A DNA stretch of 64,000 bases from NCBI RefSeq assembly GCF_000513855.1, contig NZ_KI911318.1, forward strand, positions 1,179,327 through 1,243,326, read 5' to 3'. The DNA is from Desulfurococcus amylolyticus Z-533 (GTDB lineage: Archaea; Thermoproteota; Thermoprotei_A; Sulfolobales; Desulfurococcaceae). Position 1 is the stretch's first letter, and every line of letters starts with the position of its first letter. The notes beneath the pieces are model-generated. The model was not told the DNA's origin. It did not search any database and worked only from the letters and a program-made list of their open reading frames with translations. The translations under genes and the position numbers were made by a program. Below are positions 51,300 through 61,165 of the stretch, one piece after another.

Positions 51300-51944
51300 T
51301 CAGGCCTTTAGCCAGTCAACCGGTGTAACGAATCTATATGTGTTATATAATGCGTTGACAACGGCCTTGGCGAAATTAAGCGTCGTCCTTGTCTCGCCGA
51401 AACTCTCCGTCCACACGTCCCTGAGCCCAGCCAGCCTTAAAACCACTTTAGCCACATCTCCTGCTACAAGCCCTGTTCCACGTGGTGCAGGCTTCAATAC
51501 CACTTCTACACTACCGCTTTTACCCCTGACTGTGAATGGGACGCTATGGGGTTCGCCGCACCTGCACTCCCAGCTCCCGCATCCTCTTCTCACAGGGGTG
51601 ATATTCAGCTTGGCATTCCTTATGGCCTTCGCTAATGCGTCAACGTATTGCTTAGCCTTACCGGTCCCAATGCCGACAAAGCCGTTTTCATTACCGATGA
51701 CTACTACAACCAGGAACCTGGTTCTCCTACCTGCATCAGTCATCTTCTGAACTATCTTGGTATCGATCCTCTCATACTTTAAATCGGGTAGGAGGTAGTC
51801 CACTATCTCCGGTTCTAGCAGCGGAAGGTTTCTATCGAATACCTCCTTTAAACTAGTTATCTTACCCTCTAAAACCATTTTTCCTACACGTGTCCTGGGA
51901 ACCCATTTCTCTAAGGCAGCTTTATCAACCGCGCTCGCGGACAC
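51300..51944 (-). CDS. rps5: ribosomal protein S5
   Basis: 214 residues: double-stranded RNA-binding-like domain ([20 protein letters not shown] then [17 protein letters not shown]) and the C-terminal [20 protein letters not shown]. The archaeal insert CGSWECRCG is present. The GTG at 51944 has GAGGTG upstream; GTG 51953 also opens the frame. Confidence 0.96.
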   Translation of the reverse strand: MSASAVDKAALEKWVPRTRVGKMVLEGKITSLKEVFDRNLPLLEPEIVDYLLPDLKYERIDTKIVQKMTDAGRRTRFLVVVVIGNENGFVGIGTGKAKQYVDALAKAIRNAKLNITPVRRGCGSWECRCGEPHSVPFTVRGKSGSVEVVLKPAPRGTGLVAGDVAKVVLRLAGLRDVWTESFGETRTTLNFAKAVVNALYNTYRFVTPVDWLKA

Positions 51945-51949
51945 ACCTA

Positions 51950-52540
51950 TCACCTCTTATAAGCCTCCAAGATCTTGTTTTTAACCTCTTCAAAGTGCGA
52001 GGGGAGGTCCTCTGGCTGTAAACCATTGGCTAGATACCTTGAAAACCTTTTCTCAAGCAATCCATTCTCCCTCAGTATCTTAGCATATGATGCTATGTGC
52101 TCGCCCCTGATTCTCTCCTCGCTGGGGGCTACTTCCCCACCCATTGGCACCTTGAGCCCGGCATCGTTGGCTGCCTTTATAGCTGCAAACACTAATGCCC
52201 CTTTAACGGGTCTATGTAACCCTATATCTGGTACAGCGTATTCAACCCCCTTCTCAAGGGCCCTTAAAGCAGCCAGCAACCCTGTTAAATAGGCTGCAGA
52301 GGTATTACATGTACCTGCTTTCCACCCGAATCTCTTCCTTAACTCGTTTGAGTGGGCTGCAGCTATGATTACATCCCCCTCTGGCTTAGCCGTGGCTACC
52401 TGCACCCATATATAGTTCAACGTCTTCCTAACAATGAAACGGGGATGCCCCGATACAATCATTCTATATCTCTTGTAGTAATTAGTCTTACCCTCCCTTC
52501 TCCTTCTCCTTGGAACCTTATACCGGGGACCCTTAGCCAT
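51950..52540 (-). CDS. rpl18: ribosomal protein L18
   Basis: 196 residues, archaeal/eukaryotic long form (uL18) binding 5S r[43 protein letters not shown] and [20 protein letters not shown]. Stop near the S5 start. Confidence 0.97.
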   Translation of the reverse strand: MAKGPRYKVPRRRRREGKTNYYKRYRMIVSGHPRFIVRKTLNYIWVQVATAKPEGDVIIAAAHSNELRKRFGWKAGTCNTSAAYLTGLLAALRALEKGVEYAVPDIGLHRPVKGALVFAAIKAANDAGLKVPMGGEVAPSEERIRGEHIASYAKILRENGLLEKRFSRYLANGLQPEDLPSHFEEVKNKILEAYKR

Positions 52541-52555
52541 GCCTCACCAACCCCT

Positions 52556-53014
52556 CTATTTAACCTCCTTCAAGATATTGTTTTCCTTAAGGTGTAGCTT
52601 CAGAGATGAAAGAGAGTTAAAGTATCCTCCCTTAGCAAGCATATATAGCCTCCTATATGTTTTTGCATCGATAAGCTTCCTATCCCTCAGGTATCTAAGA
52701 TACCTCCTTATCTTCCTTATCTTATTCATCCATACCTCCTTCTCATCCAGCCTAGCGGTCTTACTCCCCTTCCTCTTACCATGTCCCCTTCTCCTTCCCT
52801 TAACCCTCTGCTTATGCCTAACCTTGGAGCTATAGCCTGCTATACCGTGTTTGGGGGCAACCCATATAGCCCCCTCCTTGATCAGCCTCCTCACATCCTC
52901 CCTTGTTATGGCTGCCTCGATATCCTCTATTCTACCAGGATCCACTCTAATCCTCGACACACCCACGCCAAGTAGATCAGCTGCCAATCTTTTCTGGAGT
53001 GTTAGGTCACTCAT
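52556..53014 (-). CDS. rpl19e: ribosomal protein L19e
   Basis: 152 residues: LTLQKRLAADLLGVGVSRIR, the basic RHKQRVKGRRRGHGKRKGSK loop and the long helix (WMNKIRKIRRYLRYLRDRKL). The ATG at 53014 follows GGGTGC. Overlap with L32e is negligible. Confidence 0.97.
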   Translation of the reverse strand: MSDLTLQKRLAADLLGVGVSRIRVDPGRIEDIEAAITREDVRRLIKEGAIWVAPKHGIAGYSSKVRHKQRVKGRRRGHGKRKGSKTARLDEKEVWMNKIRKIRRYLRYLRDRKLIDAKTYRRLYMLAKGGYFNSLSSLKLHLKENNILKEVK

Positions 53015-53015
53015 G

Positions 53016-53429
53016 TTAAGCACCCTGTGTTAACTGTGTTGTTTTAGGTGGATTAGCTACTTTAAAGCCTTTTGAGGCAGCTATCCTGTATAGTTCAATA
53101 GCCTTCCTTAATCCAACGCTCCCACCAATGTATACTATGTATCTGGCTGGATCCAGTCCCTCGAGGTCTCTTGGATTATTAATCACAACTGGCTCCAAGC
53201 CTGATGGATGGAGCCCCCTGACCAGGCTCGGTCCTCTATATCCTATTTTAACTAGGGGCGGGTATCCTTTAAGCTGGTGCTTCACCTTGTTGTCTATCCC
53301 CTTTGGCTTCCTCCACTTAAGGTCGTTCTTGAACTTCGGTTTCTTCCACCATAGATACCTGAGGAAAACCGGCCTCCTCTTATTCATTTCCTGTCTTAAC
53401 CTGAGTAAACGATCCAGCCCCGTGCTCAT
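53016..53429 (-). CDS. rpl32e: ribosomal protein L32e
   Basis: 137 residues with the eL32 core RRPVFLRYLWWKKPKFKNDL, RKPKGIDNKVKHQLKGYPP-type block and VKIGYRGPSLVRGLHPSGLE. Overlaps L6 by 4 nt. Confidence 0.97.
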   Translation of the reverse strand: MSTGLDRLLRLRQEMNKRRPVFLRYLWWKKPKFKNDLKWRKPKGIDNKVKHQLKGYPPLVKIGYRGPSLVRGLHPSGLEPVVINNPRDLEGLDPARYIVYIGGSVGLRKAIELYRIAASKGFKVANPPKTTQLTQGA

Positions 53430-53980
53430 AAGGCCTCACCCTTCTCATAAATATATATTCCATCCATGAAAACACGTCTATCTCTATCAGTGACCCTAGT
53501 AGCCCTCTCAATTGATGCAGCCGTTAACCCAACCTCCTCAATATCGACTCCCTCAATAATTATATCCTCACCACTCACCTTCACCTTGGCATTACCGTAT
53601 ATCTTGGCTATCCTATCTGATTTCTCCCCCATGAAATTCCTTATCCTGACAACCTTGTTCTTCTCATCAACAGATACTGTGATCGGGAAGTGAGAGAATA
53701 TTATCTTTAACTTGTAGCGGTAGCCCCTTACAACACCTGTAATCATGTTACGTATATGCGCAGCAATCGTCCCAACTAGGGCCTTCTGCTTCCTATCAGC
53801 AACAAATGTTTCAACGATGACAACCCTGTCCTCAAGCCTTATGAATACTCCTCTGGCATGACTGAAGTCCCTTGTAATAATGCCCTTGGGCCCCTTAACT
53901 GTTACCCTTAAGCCATCCACTTCAACAGTGACGTTCTCAGGGATCTCTACTTTCTCAGCGACATGAAACACCCTGACCAT
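53426..53980 (-). CDS. rpl6: ribosomal protein L6
   Basis: 184 residues, two repeated beta/alpha domains: VEIPENVTVEVDGLRVTVKG with KGIITRDFSHA, and NFMGEKSDRIAKIYGNAKVK with SIERATRVTDRDRRVFMDGI. Archaeal uL6 of normal length. Confidence 0.97.
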   Translation of the reverse strand: MVRVFHVAEKVEIPENVTVEVDGLRVTVKGPKGIITRDFSHARGVFIRLEDRVVIVETFVADRKQKALVGTIAAHIRNMITGVVRGYRYKLKIIFSHFPITVSVDEKNKVVRIRNFMGEKSDRIAKIYGNAKVKVSGEDIIIEGVDIEEVGLTAASIERATRVTDRDRRVFMDGIYIYEKGEAL

Positions 53981-53991
53981 ACATACATCAC

Positions 53992-54384
53992 CTAGTAACA
54001 GTATGCAAGTAATACCCCACCGGTTTGTTTTTCAACAGCCTCCTTGTGAGAGAGGACACCATAAGGTGTTGACACTATTATTACACCTATATTATATGCT
54101 GGTAGGTATCTCTTAAGCCACTCAGGGAACTCGGCGAGCTCGCGGTGTTTAACAGGGTATCTAGGCTTGATAACGCCGATCTTATTTATCCTGCCGAGCA
54201 ACTGTATCTTTATCTTACCCCATCTACCATCATCAATGTACTCGAACTCGCCGATATAGCCCTCCCTTTGGAGGACCTTTAAGACGTTTAGCGTCAGCTT
54301 TGAGGCGGGCCATATAACTACTTCCTTCTTAGCCCTTATCTCGGCATTATATATTGCTGAAAGAGCATTTGCAAGCGTATCCAT
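53992..54384 (-). CDS. rps8: ribosomal protein S8
   Basis: 130 residues: [20 protein letters not shown] at the start, [20 protein letters not shown] and the conserved end [20 protein letters not shown] with [10 protein letters not shown]. The ATG at 54384 follows GGTGGTC; the frame opens three codons earlier. Confidence 0.97.
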   Translation of the reverse strand: MDTLANALSAIYNAEIRAKKEVVIWPASKLTLNVLKVLQREGYIGEFEYIDDGRWGKIKIQLLGRINKIGVIKPRYPVKHRELAEFPEWLKRYLPAYNIGVIIVSTPYGVLSHKEAVEKQTGGVLLAYCY

Positions 54385-54405
54385 GACCACCATGGCTTAA
54401 CACCC

Positions 54406-54570
54406 CTACTCATATTTCTTGAAGCCTATTACGGAGGCTACTTCTCTAAAACACTGCCTGCACAGGTAAAGCCCGTAAGCCTGTATGACCGCGTCACGTG
54501 AACCGCATCTCCTGCAAACCTGTACCCCACGCCCGTGCTTGTATATTTTTGGAGGTTTATACTTAGCCAT
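54406..54570 (-). CDS. rps14: ribosomal protein S14 (zinc type)
   Basis: 54 residues found in the gap between S8 and L5: MAKYKPPKIYKHGRGVQVC, two CxxC pairs (CRRCGS and CRQCF) binding zinc, and the end ASVIGFKKYE. ATG follows GGTGGTTTAA. Short but unmistakable uS14. Confidence 0.97.
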   Translation of the reverse strand: MAKYKPPKIYKHGRGVQVCRRCGSRDAVIQAYGLYLCRQCFREVASVIGFKKYE

Positions 54571-54579
54571 TTAAACCAC

Positions 54580-55143
54580 CTACTCACTAACTATTTCAAC
54601 GCCGAATAATTGTTTTAAAAGCACCATTGCCTCCAGCTTGTTCACCCTATGCCTCCTCGGTACACGGGATCTAGCTCGCTTACGCCTCATCACCCTGTAT
54701 CCGGGTCTCTCAATAGTTATGGCTACATCCATTCCGAATACCCCTATCTCTGGATCATATCTTACACCAGGCATGTGTATGTGTTCCTTAACGCCTATAC
54801 TGACATTCCCGTAGTCATCGAAGCTTGACTCCCTTACTCTGTACCCTATGGTCTCGAATACTTTCCTCAGGAATTCAATAGCTTTCCCCCTTCTCAACGT
54901 GACTACAACGGCTATGTTATCGCCCTTCTTGATCCCGAAGTCCTTAATGGTCTTCTTGGCCTTCCTTGGGACAGGCTTCGCACCTGTTAACTCCTCAAGC
55001 ACTTTCATAGCCTTTGGAAGCCTATCGGATTCAGTACCTACACCTATGTTAACTGTTACCTTAGCTATGAAAGGCTTAAGCATTGGATTACTATTCCATT
55101 TCTCGAGGATCCTGCTTTCAACATCCTGTGTGAGGATACTCAT
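54580..55143 (-). CDS. rpl5: ribosomal protein L5
   Basis: 187 residues: [40 protein letters not shown] and [20 protein letters not shown]. Binds 5S rRNA. ATG at 55143 overlaps the S4e stop (TAATG) and has GAGGGTG upstream; ATG 55149 is two codons earlier. Confidence 0.97.
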   Translation of the reverse strand: MSILTQDVESRILEKWNSNPMLKPFIAKVTVNIGVGTESDRLPKAMKVLEELTGAKPVPRKAKKTIKDFGIKKGDNIAVVVTLRRGKAIEFLRKVFETIGYRVRESSFDDYGNVSIGVKEHIHMPGVRYDPEIGVFGMDVAITIERPGYRVMRRKRARSRVPRRHRVNKLEAMVLLKQLFGVEIVSE

Positions 55144-55901
55144 TACCATGCACCCTCAGGCAGTTTTATTAATGGTTTTTCAACACCTATTGGGAATATG
55201 TAGTCCAAGCTAGTCTGGAACTTATTGCCTTGCTTATCTTCAAGCGTGACTATACTCCTATATCTCCTCATGCCCTTGTGTATCGATACAATCTTACCCA
55301 CTCTCCCAACGTTTCTACCACCGGACACTATCGCTATAACACCCTCTTTCAAGGGGACATAGTCGAGGATTTGTTGAACAGGTATTGATAACTTTAACAC
55401 GCCTAGTGTATCATACGTGTCTTCAACAGGATTTCTTGGATCATTGACCCTAATTAACACGTTTCGTCCATCATGCAGGTTTAACTGTATATGACCGTTC
55501 TTCACCGTGGTCTTATTCTCTATCCTGCACAGCTTGAAGGATGCCTCCTCCCTCGATATCTCAATCAACCCCAGTACCCTGGTTGGTACTGGGATGACCC
55601 TGTAGTATTTATCGACCCCCACGATCTCGATTACATCCATTACGCCGACAGGGAACTTGTAATCTCTCCTCACTCTCCCATCGATCTTAAAGTATCCCTC
55701 GGCTATGAGCCTCCTAGCCTCCTTACCTGTTTTAGCATAACCCAGCACATCTCTGACAAGGATTAATAGTGGAAGCGACCTAGATATGGGGTGTGGGCCG
55801 GGCGATGACTTAACGACCCACCTATACTCCTTCCTAAGTATAGGCCAATACCTAGGCGCGTTGATCGCTTTTAAATGTCTGCTACCACCCATGCTACCCA
55901 T
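55143..55901 (-). CDS. rps4e: ribosomal protein S4e
   Basis: 252 residues: [20 protein letters not shown], an S4-type RNA-binding domain ([20 protein letters not shown]), the central eS4 domain and a KOW motif ([20 protein letters not shown]). ATG at 55901 follows GAGGTGG. Confidence 0.97.
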   Translation of the reverse strand: MGSMGGSRHLKAINAPRYWPILRKEYRWVVKSSPGPHPISRSLPLLILVRDVLGYAKTGKEARRLIAEGYFKIDGRVRRDYKFPVGVMDVIEIVGVDKYYRVIPVPTRVLGLIEISREEASFKLCRIENKTTVKNGHIQLNLHDGRNVLIRVNDPRNPVEDTYDTLGVLKLSIPVQQILDYVPLKEGVIAIVSGGRNVGRVGKIVSIHKGMRRYRSIVTLEDKQGNKFQTSLDYIFPIGVEKPLIKLPEGAW

Positions 55902-55903
55902 TT

Positions 55904-56305
55904 CTAAGCCACCTCTTGACTGTGCTCACTACTAGTACCAGCCTTCCTCCGCTCAATTATCTCAAGCCTTCTTTTATCACTTAGATCAGCCTTTATAATC
56001 ATGACTTTACTAGGATGAATCGGAATGTAAACCGGCGATCCATCAGCCTTCTTTCTCTGCACACCCTCGATGAACACCCTGACGCGTTTCAAGTCGACTT
56101 CTACAACCTTCCCCTCATGCCCTTTAAACTCCCCCCTCATGATCCTAACAGTATCGCCTTGTCTAACCGGCAACCTCTTCACGCCAAGTTTCTGACGCAG
56201 TTCATCTGAGAGTGGTGCATTAAATAATTTATGCCTTAGGTGGAGGGGCATTAAAGCCAACTGCTTCCTCTGCTTACCGGGCTTAATAGAATTTGTTAAC
56301 GGCAT
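55904..56305 (-). CDS. rpl24: ribosomal protein L24
   Basis: 133 residues: [20 protein letters not shown] lead, KOW domain [20 protein letters not shown] with [20 protein letters not shown] and [16 protein letters not shown] 56305 follows GAGGAGGTG; upstream opening is inside L14. Confidence 0.97.
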   Translation of the reverse strand: MPLTNSIKPGKQRKQLALMPLHLRHKLFNAPLSDELRQKLGVKRLPVRQGDTVRIMRGEFKGHEGKVVEVDLKRVRVFIEGVQRKKADGSPVYIPIHPSKVMIIKADLSDKRRLEIIERRKAGTSSEHSQEVA

Positions 56306-56318
56306 AGTATACACCTCC

Positions 56319-56747
56319 TCACACAATCATTGATGCAAGATTAGCTATCTGGGGCCATCTCTCGGCTGCCTCCCTGGCTATAGGCCCCCTGATCTCCGTG
56401 CCCTTAGGCGTGCCCTCAGGCGTCAATATCACTACAGCGTTATCCTCGAAGGCAACCCATGTACCATCAGGCCTCTTATAGGGTCTCCTTTGACGCACCA
56501 CTATAGCCTTAAACACTTTCTTCCTCATTTCTGGAATACCCTTCTTAACGCTCACGACAACTAGGTCTCCAACACCGGCTGGCGGAACCCTTCTCAGTCT
56601 ACCATGGTATCCAGGGACACCTATGATCATTACCTCCTTTGCCCCACTGTTATCAGCTGCCTTAGCTATAGACATCACTTGGAGGCCAGTGTTCACCCTC
56701 CGCCTCGAGAAGGCTGGTTTACCGGCTACAGCTCTCTTTGCACCCAT
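56319..56747 (-). CDS. rpl14: ribosomal protein L14
   Basis: 142 residues: [40 protein letters not shown] and the C-terminal [23 protein letters not shown] overlaps the S17 stop (TGATG). Confidence 0.97.
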   Translation of the reverse strand: MGAKRAVAGKPAFSRRRVNTGLQVMSIAKAADNSGAKEVMIIGVPGYHGRLRRVPPAGVGDLVVVSVKKGIPEMRKKVFKAIVVRQRRPYKRPDGTWVAFEDNAVVILTPEGTPKGTEIRGPIAREAAERWPQIANLASMIV

Positions 56748-57097
56748 CACTCACCACCTCGTTTGATCACTCCTAGGACTACAAAGGCAACTGTTTTTGC
56801 GAGGGAACGTGTTTCACCGATCACTACTGTATCGCCTTCTTTAACATCTATGCATGGAGGTAGGTGGGCATGTATGTTCCTATGGCGTTTCTCATATCTC
56901 ATGTATTTCTTCACGTAGTGTAAGTACTCATGTCTAACAACAACAGTCCTTTGCATCTTCTTCTTGGCTACAACACCTGTTAAAATTACTCCCCTAACCT
57001 TAAGTCTTCCATGCCAGGGGCACTTGGGGTCATTACATATTTTCTCGGGGGGATTAATACCCGTTATACCTATGTTATTAACCCTGCTCTGACTCAT
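56747..57097 (-). CDS. rps17: ribosomal protein S17
   Basis: 116 residues, archaeal long form (uS17) with [20 protein letters not shown] lead, [20 protein letters not shown] and [20 protein letters not shown]. Confidence 0.97.
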   Translation of the reverse strand: MSQSRVNNIGITGINPPEKICNDPKCPWHGRLKVRGVILTGVVAKKKMQRTVVVRHEYLHYVKKYMRYEKRHRNIHAHLPPCIDVKEGDTVVIGETRSLAKTVAFVVLGVIKRGGE

Positions 57098-57103
57098 GGA
57101 AAC

Positions 57104-57382
57104 CTACCTCGAAACCATTTTCAATCTATCCCAGGGTCTACCAATAATCGTAGACCCTTTAATAACCACGGCTTCCCCGTCAGGGAGCATGAACTCGAGT
57201 ATACTGTTGAACTTAAAAATCCTCACCCTTCTACCAGATGGAGTCTCAATAACAAGGGTTTTCAACGTCTCATCAACCACCTTACCCTTCAACCCCACAA
57301 GCGATGGATCAGGATACTGTAGGATCCTGACCTCCAGTCCTATGAGCTCATGGTAGGCAATGTTCCTACTATTCACCCTCAT
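57104..57382 (-). CDS. rnp1: RNase P protein component 1 (Rpp29/Pop4)
   Basis: 92 residues forming an Sm-like barrel: [40 protein letters not shown] and [14 protein letters not shown]. Subunit of RNase P; placed between L29 and S17 as is usual in archaea, though the SUI1-like aIF1 gene often found here is absent. Overlaps L29 by 4 nt. Confidence 0.95.
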   Translation of the reverse strand: MRVNSRNIAYHELIGLEVRILQYPDPSLVGLKGKVVDETLKTLVIETPSGRRVRIFKFNSILEFMLPDGEAVVIKGSTIIGRPWDRLKMVSR

Positions 57383-57627
57383 GACGCCTGACCCTCTGAA
57401 CCAGTTTCTCCACTAGTAGTGCTTGCCTCGCTCACGGATACACCACCTTCCTCATTGATCACCGTTAATATCCTCGCGATATCGCGCCTCACATTCCGTA
57501 TTCTAGCAGTATTTGTCAGAGTACCCATTTTAGCCTGGAGCCTTAGCTTAACCAGCTCTAGCCTTAATTCATTTAGTTTCCTAAGCCTCTCCTCCGGGGC
57601 CATCCTCCTTATCTCACTTGCCTTCAC
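57379..57627 (-). CDS. rpl29: ribosomal protein L29
   Basis: About 82 residues: helices [20 protein letters not shown] and [18 protein letters not shown], plus an unusual Ser/Thr/Gly/Glu-rich tail ([17 protein letters not shown]) of about 20 residues beyond the normal uL29 end. GTG at 57627 is chosen for its spacing from GAGGGTG; GTGs at 57633 and 57636 also fit. Confidence 0.95.
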   Translation of the reverse strand: MKASEIRRMAPEERLRKLNELRLELVKLRLQAKMGTLTNTARIRNVRRDIARILTVINEEGGVSVSEASTTSGETGSEGQAS

Positions 57628-58285
57628 TACCACCACCCTCTGTTGTCTTAGCTGGCTTTAAAGCCTCCAGTTCCTCGGGTTTCAGGGTCTTTATCTCAAC
57701 GTGGTCGGGCATCCTTATACCTGGTTTAACAATGACGACTTCAACACCGAATATACCAGGCTTTAAGAGCGCTTTGACTACTGCCCTGTCAACCATGTAT
57801 TCCACTGGCTCACCAGCCTTATACACTTTCCCGGCCTTGAGCTTCTCATATGTTGCCCTTTCGCCCCTCAGCTTACCGCTTATAATGATCTCGGCACCAA
57901 TTGCACCAGCATCCATCACCCTTTTAAGCATATACATCATTACCCGGCGGAAAGGTATCTCTTTCTCCAGTGCTCTAACAATTCTGAATGCCACCACCCT
58001 AGCGTTTAAATCAGGGTCTATTACAGGCGATATCGTTATGTTAACATTGTCGAGGCCAAATTTATTCTGGAGTATCGTGGACAGCTTCTTTATAACGCTA
58101 CCTCCCCTACCTATTAGTCTACCAGGGTACTCAGCATGTATGACTACACGATAGCCCGTTGGAGTCCTATATAACTCTACATCAGCGTATCCTGCATCCT
58201 TGAAGTAGTGTGCTAGAAACTCATCGATCATTAGTTTCTTCAACCCGTATTCAAGGAAGTATGATTTAACCCGGGGCCCGACCAT
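57614..58285 (-). CDS. rps3: ribosomal protein S3
   Basis: 223 residues: KH domain ([20 protein letters not shown] with KKLSTILQ) and the C-terminal S3 domain ([20 protein letters not shown]). Ends with an acidic/Gly-rich tail ([11 protein letters not shown]) overlapping L29. Confidence 0.97.
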   Translation of the reverse strand: MVGPRVKSYFLEYGLKKLMIDEFLAHYFKDAGYADVELYRTPTGYRVVIHAEYPGRLIGRGGSVIKKLSTILQNKFGLDNVNITISPVIDPDLNARVVAFRIVRALEKEIPFRRVMMYMLKRVMDAGAIGAEIIISGKLRGERATYEKLKAGKVYKAGEPVEYMVDRAVVKALLKPGIFGVEVVIVKPGIRMPDHVEIKTLKPEELEALKPAKTTEGGGSEGK

Positions 58286-58287
58286 GC

Positions 58288-58761
58288 TTAGCCAACCTCC
58301 TTAACGATAACCTCCAGGTTACTCATTCTACGGAACTTAGGAGTGGCCCGACCGAAAGCACGCGGCATATACCTCTTTAACGTGATCCCTTTATGGGCCG
58401 CTATATGGATTATCACCAGTTTATCCTTATCAAGCCCCTTGTTTTCAGCATTAGCCTCAACATTCCTGAGGACTTCCAAAGTATATCTAGCCCCCTTAAC
58501 AGGGTATCTGCCAATAGGCCACTTAAACCTATCAGCTAAACCCTTCTTATGGCTCAGCTTTCCATGATACCTTCTGAATGGGACAGCCTGCTTCATTTTC
58601 ACGACGTCTTCGAGGAACTTGATGGCCTCGCTCAACTTCATTCCTTTAAGCGTGTAAGCTATTTCACGCATATATTTTATCGAGACAGGTATATCATACC
58701 TGACTGCCTTAGCGATTTTTGATTCATCCTCGAGTTTTACAGAGTAATGCCATGTAGGCAT
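58288..58761 (-). CDS. rpl22: ribosomal protein L22
   Basis: 157 residues, long archaeal uL22: KAVRYDIPVSIKYMREIAYT, FRRYHGKLSHKKGLADRFKW and HIAAHKGITLKRYMPRAFGR. Two nt before S3. Confidence 0.97.
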   Translation of the reverse strand: MPTWHYSVKLEDESKIAKAVRYDIPVSIKYMREIAYTLKGMKLSEAIKFLEDVVKMKQAVPFRRYHGKLSHKKGLADRFKWPIGRYPVKGARYTLEVLRNVEANAENKGLDKDKLVIIHIAAHKGITLKRYMPRAFGRATPKFRRMSNLEVIVKEVG

Positions 58762-58774
58762 ACATATAACACCT

Positions 58775-59218
58775 CTACTTCATGGCTACGAAGCGACTTG
58801 CCCTCGTAGCCTTAAGTCCTGGCTCACCATGAGTAACCTTCTTGGTAGTGGGACTGAACTCACCAAGGTAATGGCCTATCATCTCCGGCGTGATTTTAAC
58901 TGGGATAAACTCTTTCCCGTTATACACAGCAATCGTCAACCCCACCATCTCCGGTAGAACCACCATATCCCTTACATGCGTCTTTATCACGGCTTTCCTA
59001 GCTAGCTCAGGGTTCCTGGCTATCTTCCTTATCTTCGCAAGCAGCTTTATCTGGGCCTTTGTTAAACCTCTTTTCAAGCTTCTTCTCTGCCTAGCCGGTA
59101 GCAACATCACGAGTTCATCCATCGACATATTTAAGAGTTCCTCAAGGCTCTTACCTCTATACTTGAACTTCCTCCATTCCACCGGGAGATCCTGTAAATT
59201 CACCGCCAAATCCATCAT
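58775..59218 (-). CDS. rps19: ribosomal protein S19
   Basis: 147 residues: [20 protein letters not shown] (archaeal lead), [20 protein letters not shown] and [18 protein letters not shown]. Starts 36 nt after the VWA gene; a TTAAAAAT box inside the vwa end and GAGGGG before the ATG could serve the downstream ribosomal genes. Normally S19 directly follows L2. Confidence 0.97.
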   Translation of the reverse strand: MMDLAVNLQDLPVEWRKFKYRGKSLEELLNMSMDELVMLLPARQRRSLKRGLTKAQIKLLAKIRKIARNPELARKAVIKTHVRDMVVLPEMVGLTIAVYNGKEFIPVKITPEMIGHYLGEFSPTTKKVTHGEPGLKATRASRFVAMK

Positions 59219-59254
59219 CCCCTCACACGTTAAGCACTAACGTAATAGACACTA

Positions 59255-61165
59255 CTAGACTCTATTTTTAAGATTTATCCTCCTTTTTAAAATGTTTGCT
59301 ATGTTCTCAGGGTTCTCGACAACCACTACATCGCATCCCTCTTTCCTGTACTTCTCTATAGTTTCCTCCTCGATGCTACGTGGTACTACGATGATCACCT
59401 TCAATCCCTTCTTAACAAGCTCGCCCGCCACGATCCATGGGTCTACATCGGGGATCGTCTGCTTTAAGTCGCTGAATAACACCATGGTCCTAGAGTTGCT
59501 TCTCAGAGCTAACTCGCCGGCTCTCCTTAATGCATCAGATATATTAGTATACCCCTTGAATCCCTCCGTATATAGTTTCTCTAGGAAGCCTGCGAGCATC
59601 CGGGCAGTCTTCTTAACTGGGGATCTATATACATTGCTTCTCTCACTAAACAACACTATGTATGAGACGCTTGGGAATAACACTGCCAGAGAGAGGATCG
59701 ACCATAGAGCGAACCTAGCCATGCTACCACTTACATCTACAATGCCTATCATGCGTTGCCTTCTCCTATGTCTCCTGTAGACTATTTCATTACTTAAACG
59801 AATCCTCTTATACACCGTGCCCCTGGTGTCAAGCCTACCCCTTAAACCTGTCTTCTCGATCCTCCGCGCATGACCCTCCCCGCCCTTCATGTAGTTCAAC
59901 AGCCTCATGCCAATGGCTATTGCCCGCTTCACGAGGGCTTGATCAATGACTCCACTCCTGGAATACTCCTCGGTGAGCTTTATCGAGATAAGCTCTATTA
60001 GGTCGAAGCCCATCCCCCTACCAAGATGGAACAATAGCTTCTTCTCATCGCCTACAATAATACTCTCGAGCACTGGCCTGTACATAGGCTCCAGCATAGA
60101 TGGATCAATCCTCTCAGCGATGTATAAGGCGTACACCTTGAAGGAGGTATCACGGGTCAACATGTACTCCACATAACTCCCTATAACCTCCCCCAGCATT
60201 ATCTTGCTGGCGAGAGCTTTATCCAGGCTACCAAGGCTCTTTAACTCCATTAATGATAAGGGGTTAAGGCGCCTATAGAAATCGGCATCCCTCACCCTTT
60301 GTCTAAGCCCTCTTAAAACCCCCCATCTTTCCTTCAATGGGAGCTCCTCTATTCTTTCAACAAGCACCCTTTCCTTTCCTTTCACATACTCGGCAGCGTT
60401 ATCCATATATTGAAGTAGATGCGGGGGTATATCCGCTTTAACCCCTTTAAGAACCCTCCCTAATACTTTCTCGAGTCTACGTGCATCGTTGAACGAAGGC
60501 GTCCATCCCTCTACTATACGCCTCCTCAACTCACCGATTATCCTATTATCCACGCTATGGTTGAACCCGTAGAACTTCTCGGCTAGAGATACTAGGTCCT
60601 CTATCTTAACACTATTCAATAAGTCCTCGGTGAGTACTTTACTCCAGAGCCTACTAGGTATCTCACCGAGGAACCGCTTTATATCATTTAACTCTAACCT
60701 ATATGTGGAGCCAGCCCGATACCTCGACAACTCGTCTCTATCGACTACTAGGGAGCCATTGGATCGCTTCTTCAGAATCCCTGCCTTCCTCATCCATATG
60801 TATGTGAGTATCTCTCTCCTCGAAGACTCCTCGCTGAGCATACTGCTAATGGTTAAAAACCGTGTCCTACCTAGCCTCCTGTATAGTTTCTCATCCAGTG
60901 CAAATAACTCCACTGTACCGCTTGGCTCACCCTGCGTTCTATCTGTGAGTCCTAGGGATTCAATCAGTTTACCCCTTAACTCAGCGAGGAGGATGGGATT
61001 ACTGGTGATCATTGAGAGGGCAAGCTTCATTCCAATATATAATACCACTTTGTCGATGGAGGCCTTCTTAAACTCCCCTAGGGTCTCCTTAAGCTCATCT
61101 AGTTCAACCCGGATCCTCTCATCGATGAGCCTTCTCAACTCTTCAACGTTATCCGAGTATCTCAT
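59255..61165 (-). CDS. VWA/CoxE-like protein
   Basis: 636 residues; N-terminal 460 are helical and charged with no recognised domain; residues 470-636 form a von Willebrand A domain with the MIDAS start GIVDVSGSMARFALW (DxSxS), a Thr in EGFKGYTNISDALRR and Asp in VLFSDLKQ. Such CoxE-like proteins work with MoxR AAA+ ATPases in metal insertion or complex assembly; here moxR directly precedes with a 17-nt overlap. The location inside the ribosomal cluster raises the possibility of a role in ribosome or RNP assembly (inference). Confidence 0.88.
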   Translation of the reverse strand: MRYSDNVEELRRLIDERIRVELDELKETLGEFKKASIDKVVLYIGMKLALSMITSNPILLAELRGKLIESLGLTDRTQGEPSGTVELFALDEKLYRRLGRTRFLTISSMLSEESSRREILTYIWMRKAGILKKRSNGSLVVDRDELSRYRAGSTYRLELNDIKRFLGEIPSRLWSKVLTEDLLNSVKIEDLVSLAEKFYGFNHSVDNRIIGELRRRIVEGWTPSFNDARRLEKVLGRVLKGVKADIPPHLLQYMDNAAEYVKGKERVLVERIEELPLKERWGVLRGLRQRVRDADFYRRLNPLSLMELKSLGSLDKALASKIMLGEVIGSYVEYMLTRDTSFKVYALYIAERIDPSMLEPMYRPVLESIIVGDEKKLLFHLGRGMGFDLIELISIKLTEEYSRSGVIDQALVKRAIAIGMRLLNYMKGGEGHARRIEKTGLRGRLDTRGTVYKRIRLSNEIVYRRHRRRQRMIGIVDVSGSMARFALWSILSLAVLFPSVSYIVLFSERSNVYRSPVKKTARMLAGFLEKLYTEGFKGYTNISDALRRAGELALRSNSRTMVLFSDLKQTIPDVDPWIVAGELVKKGLKVIIVVPRSIEEETIEKYRKEGCDVVVVENPENIANILKRRINLKNRV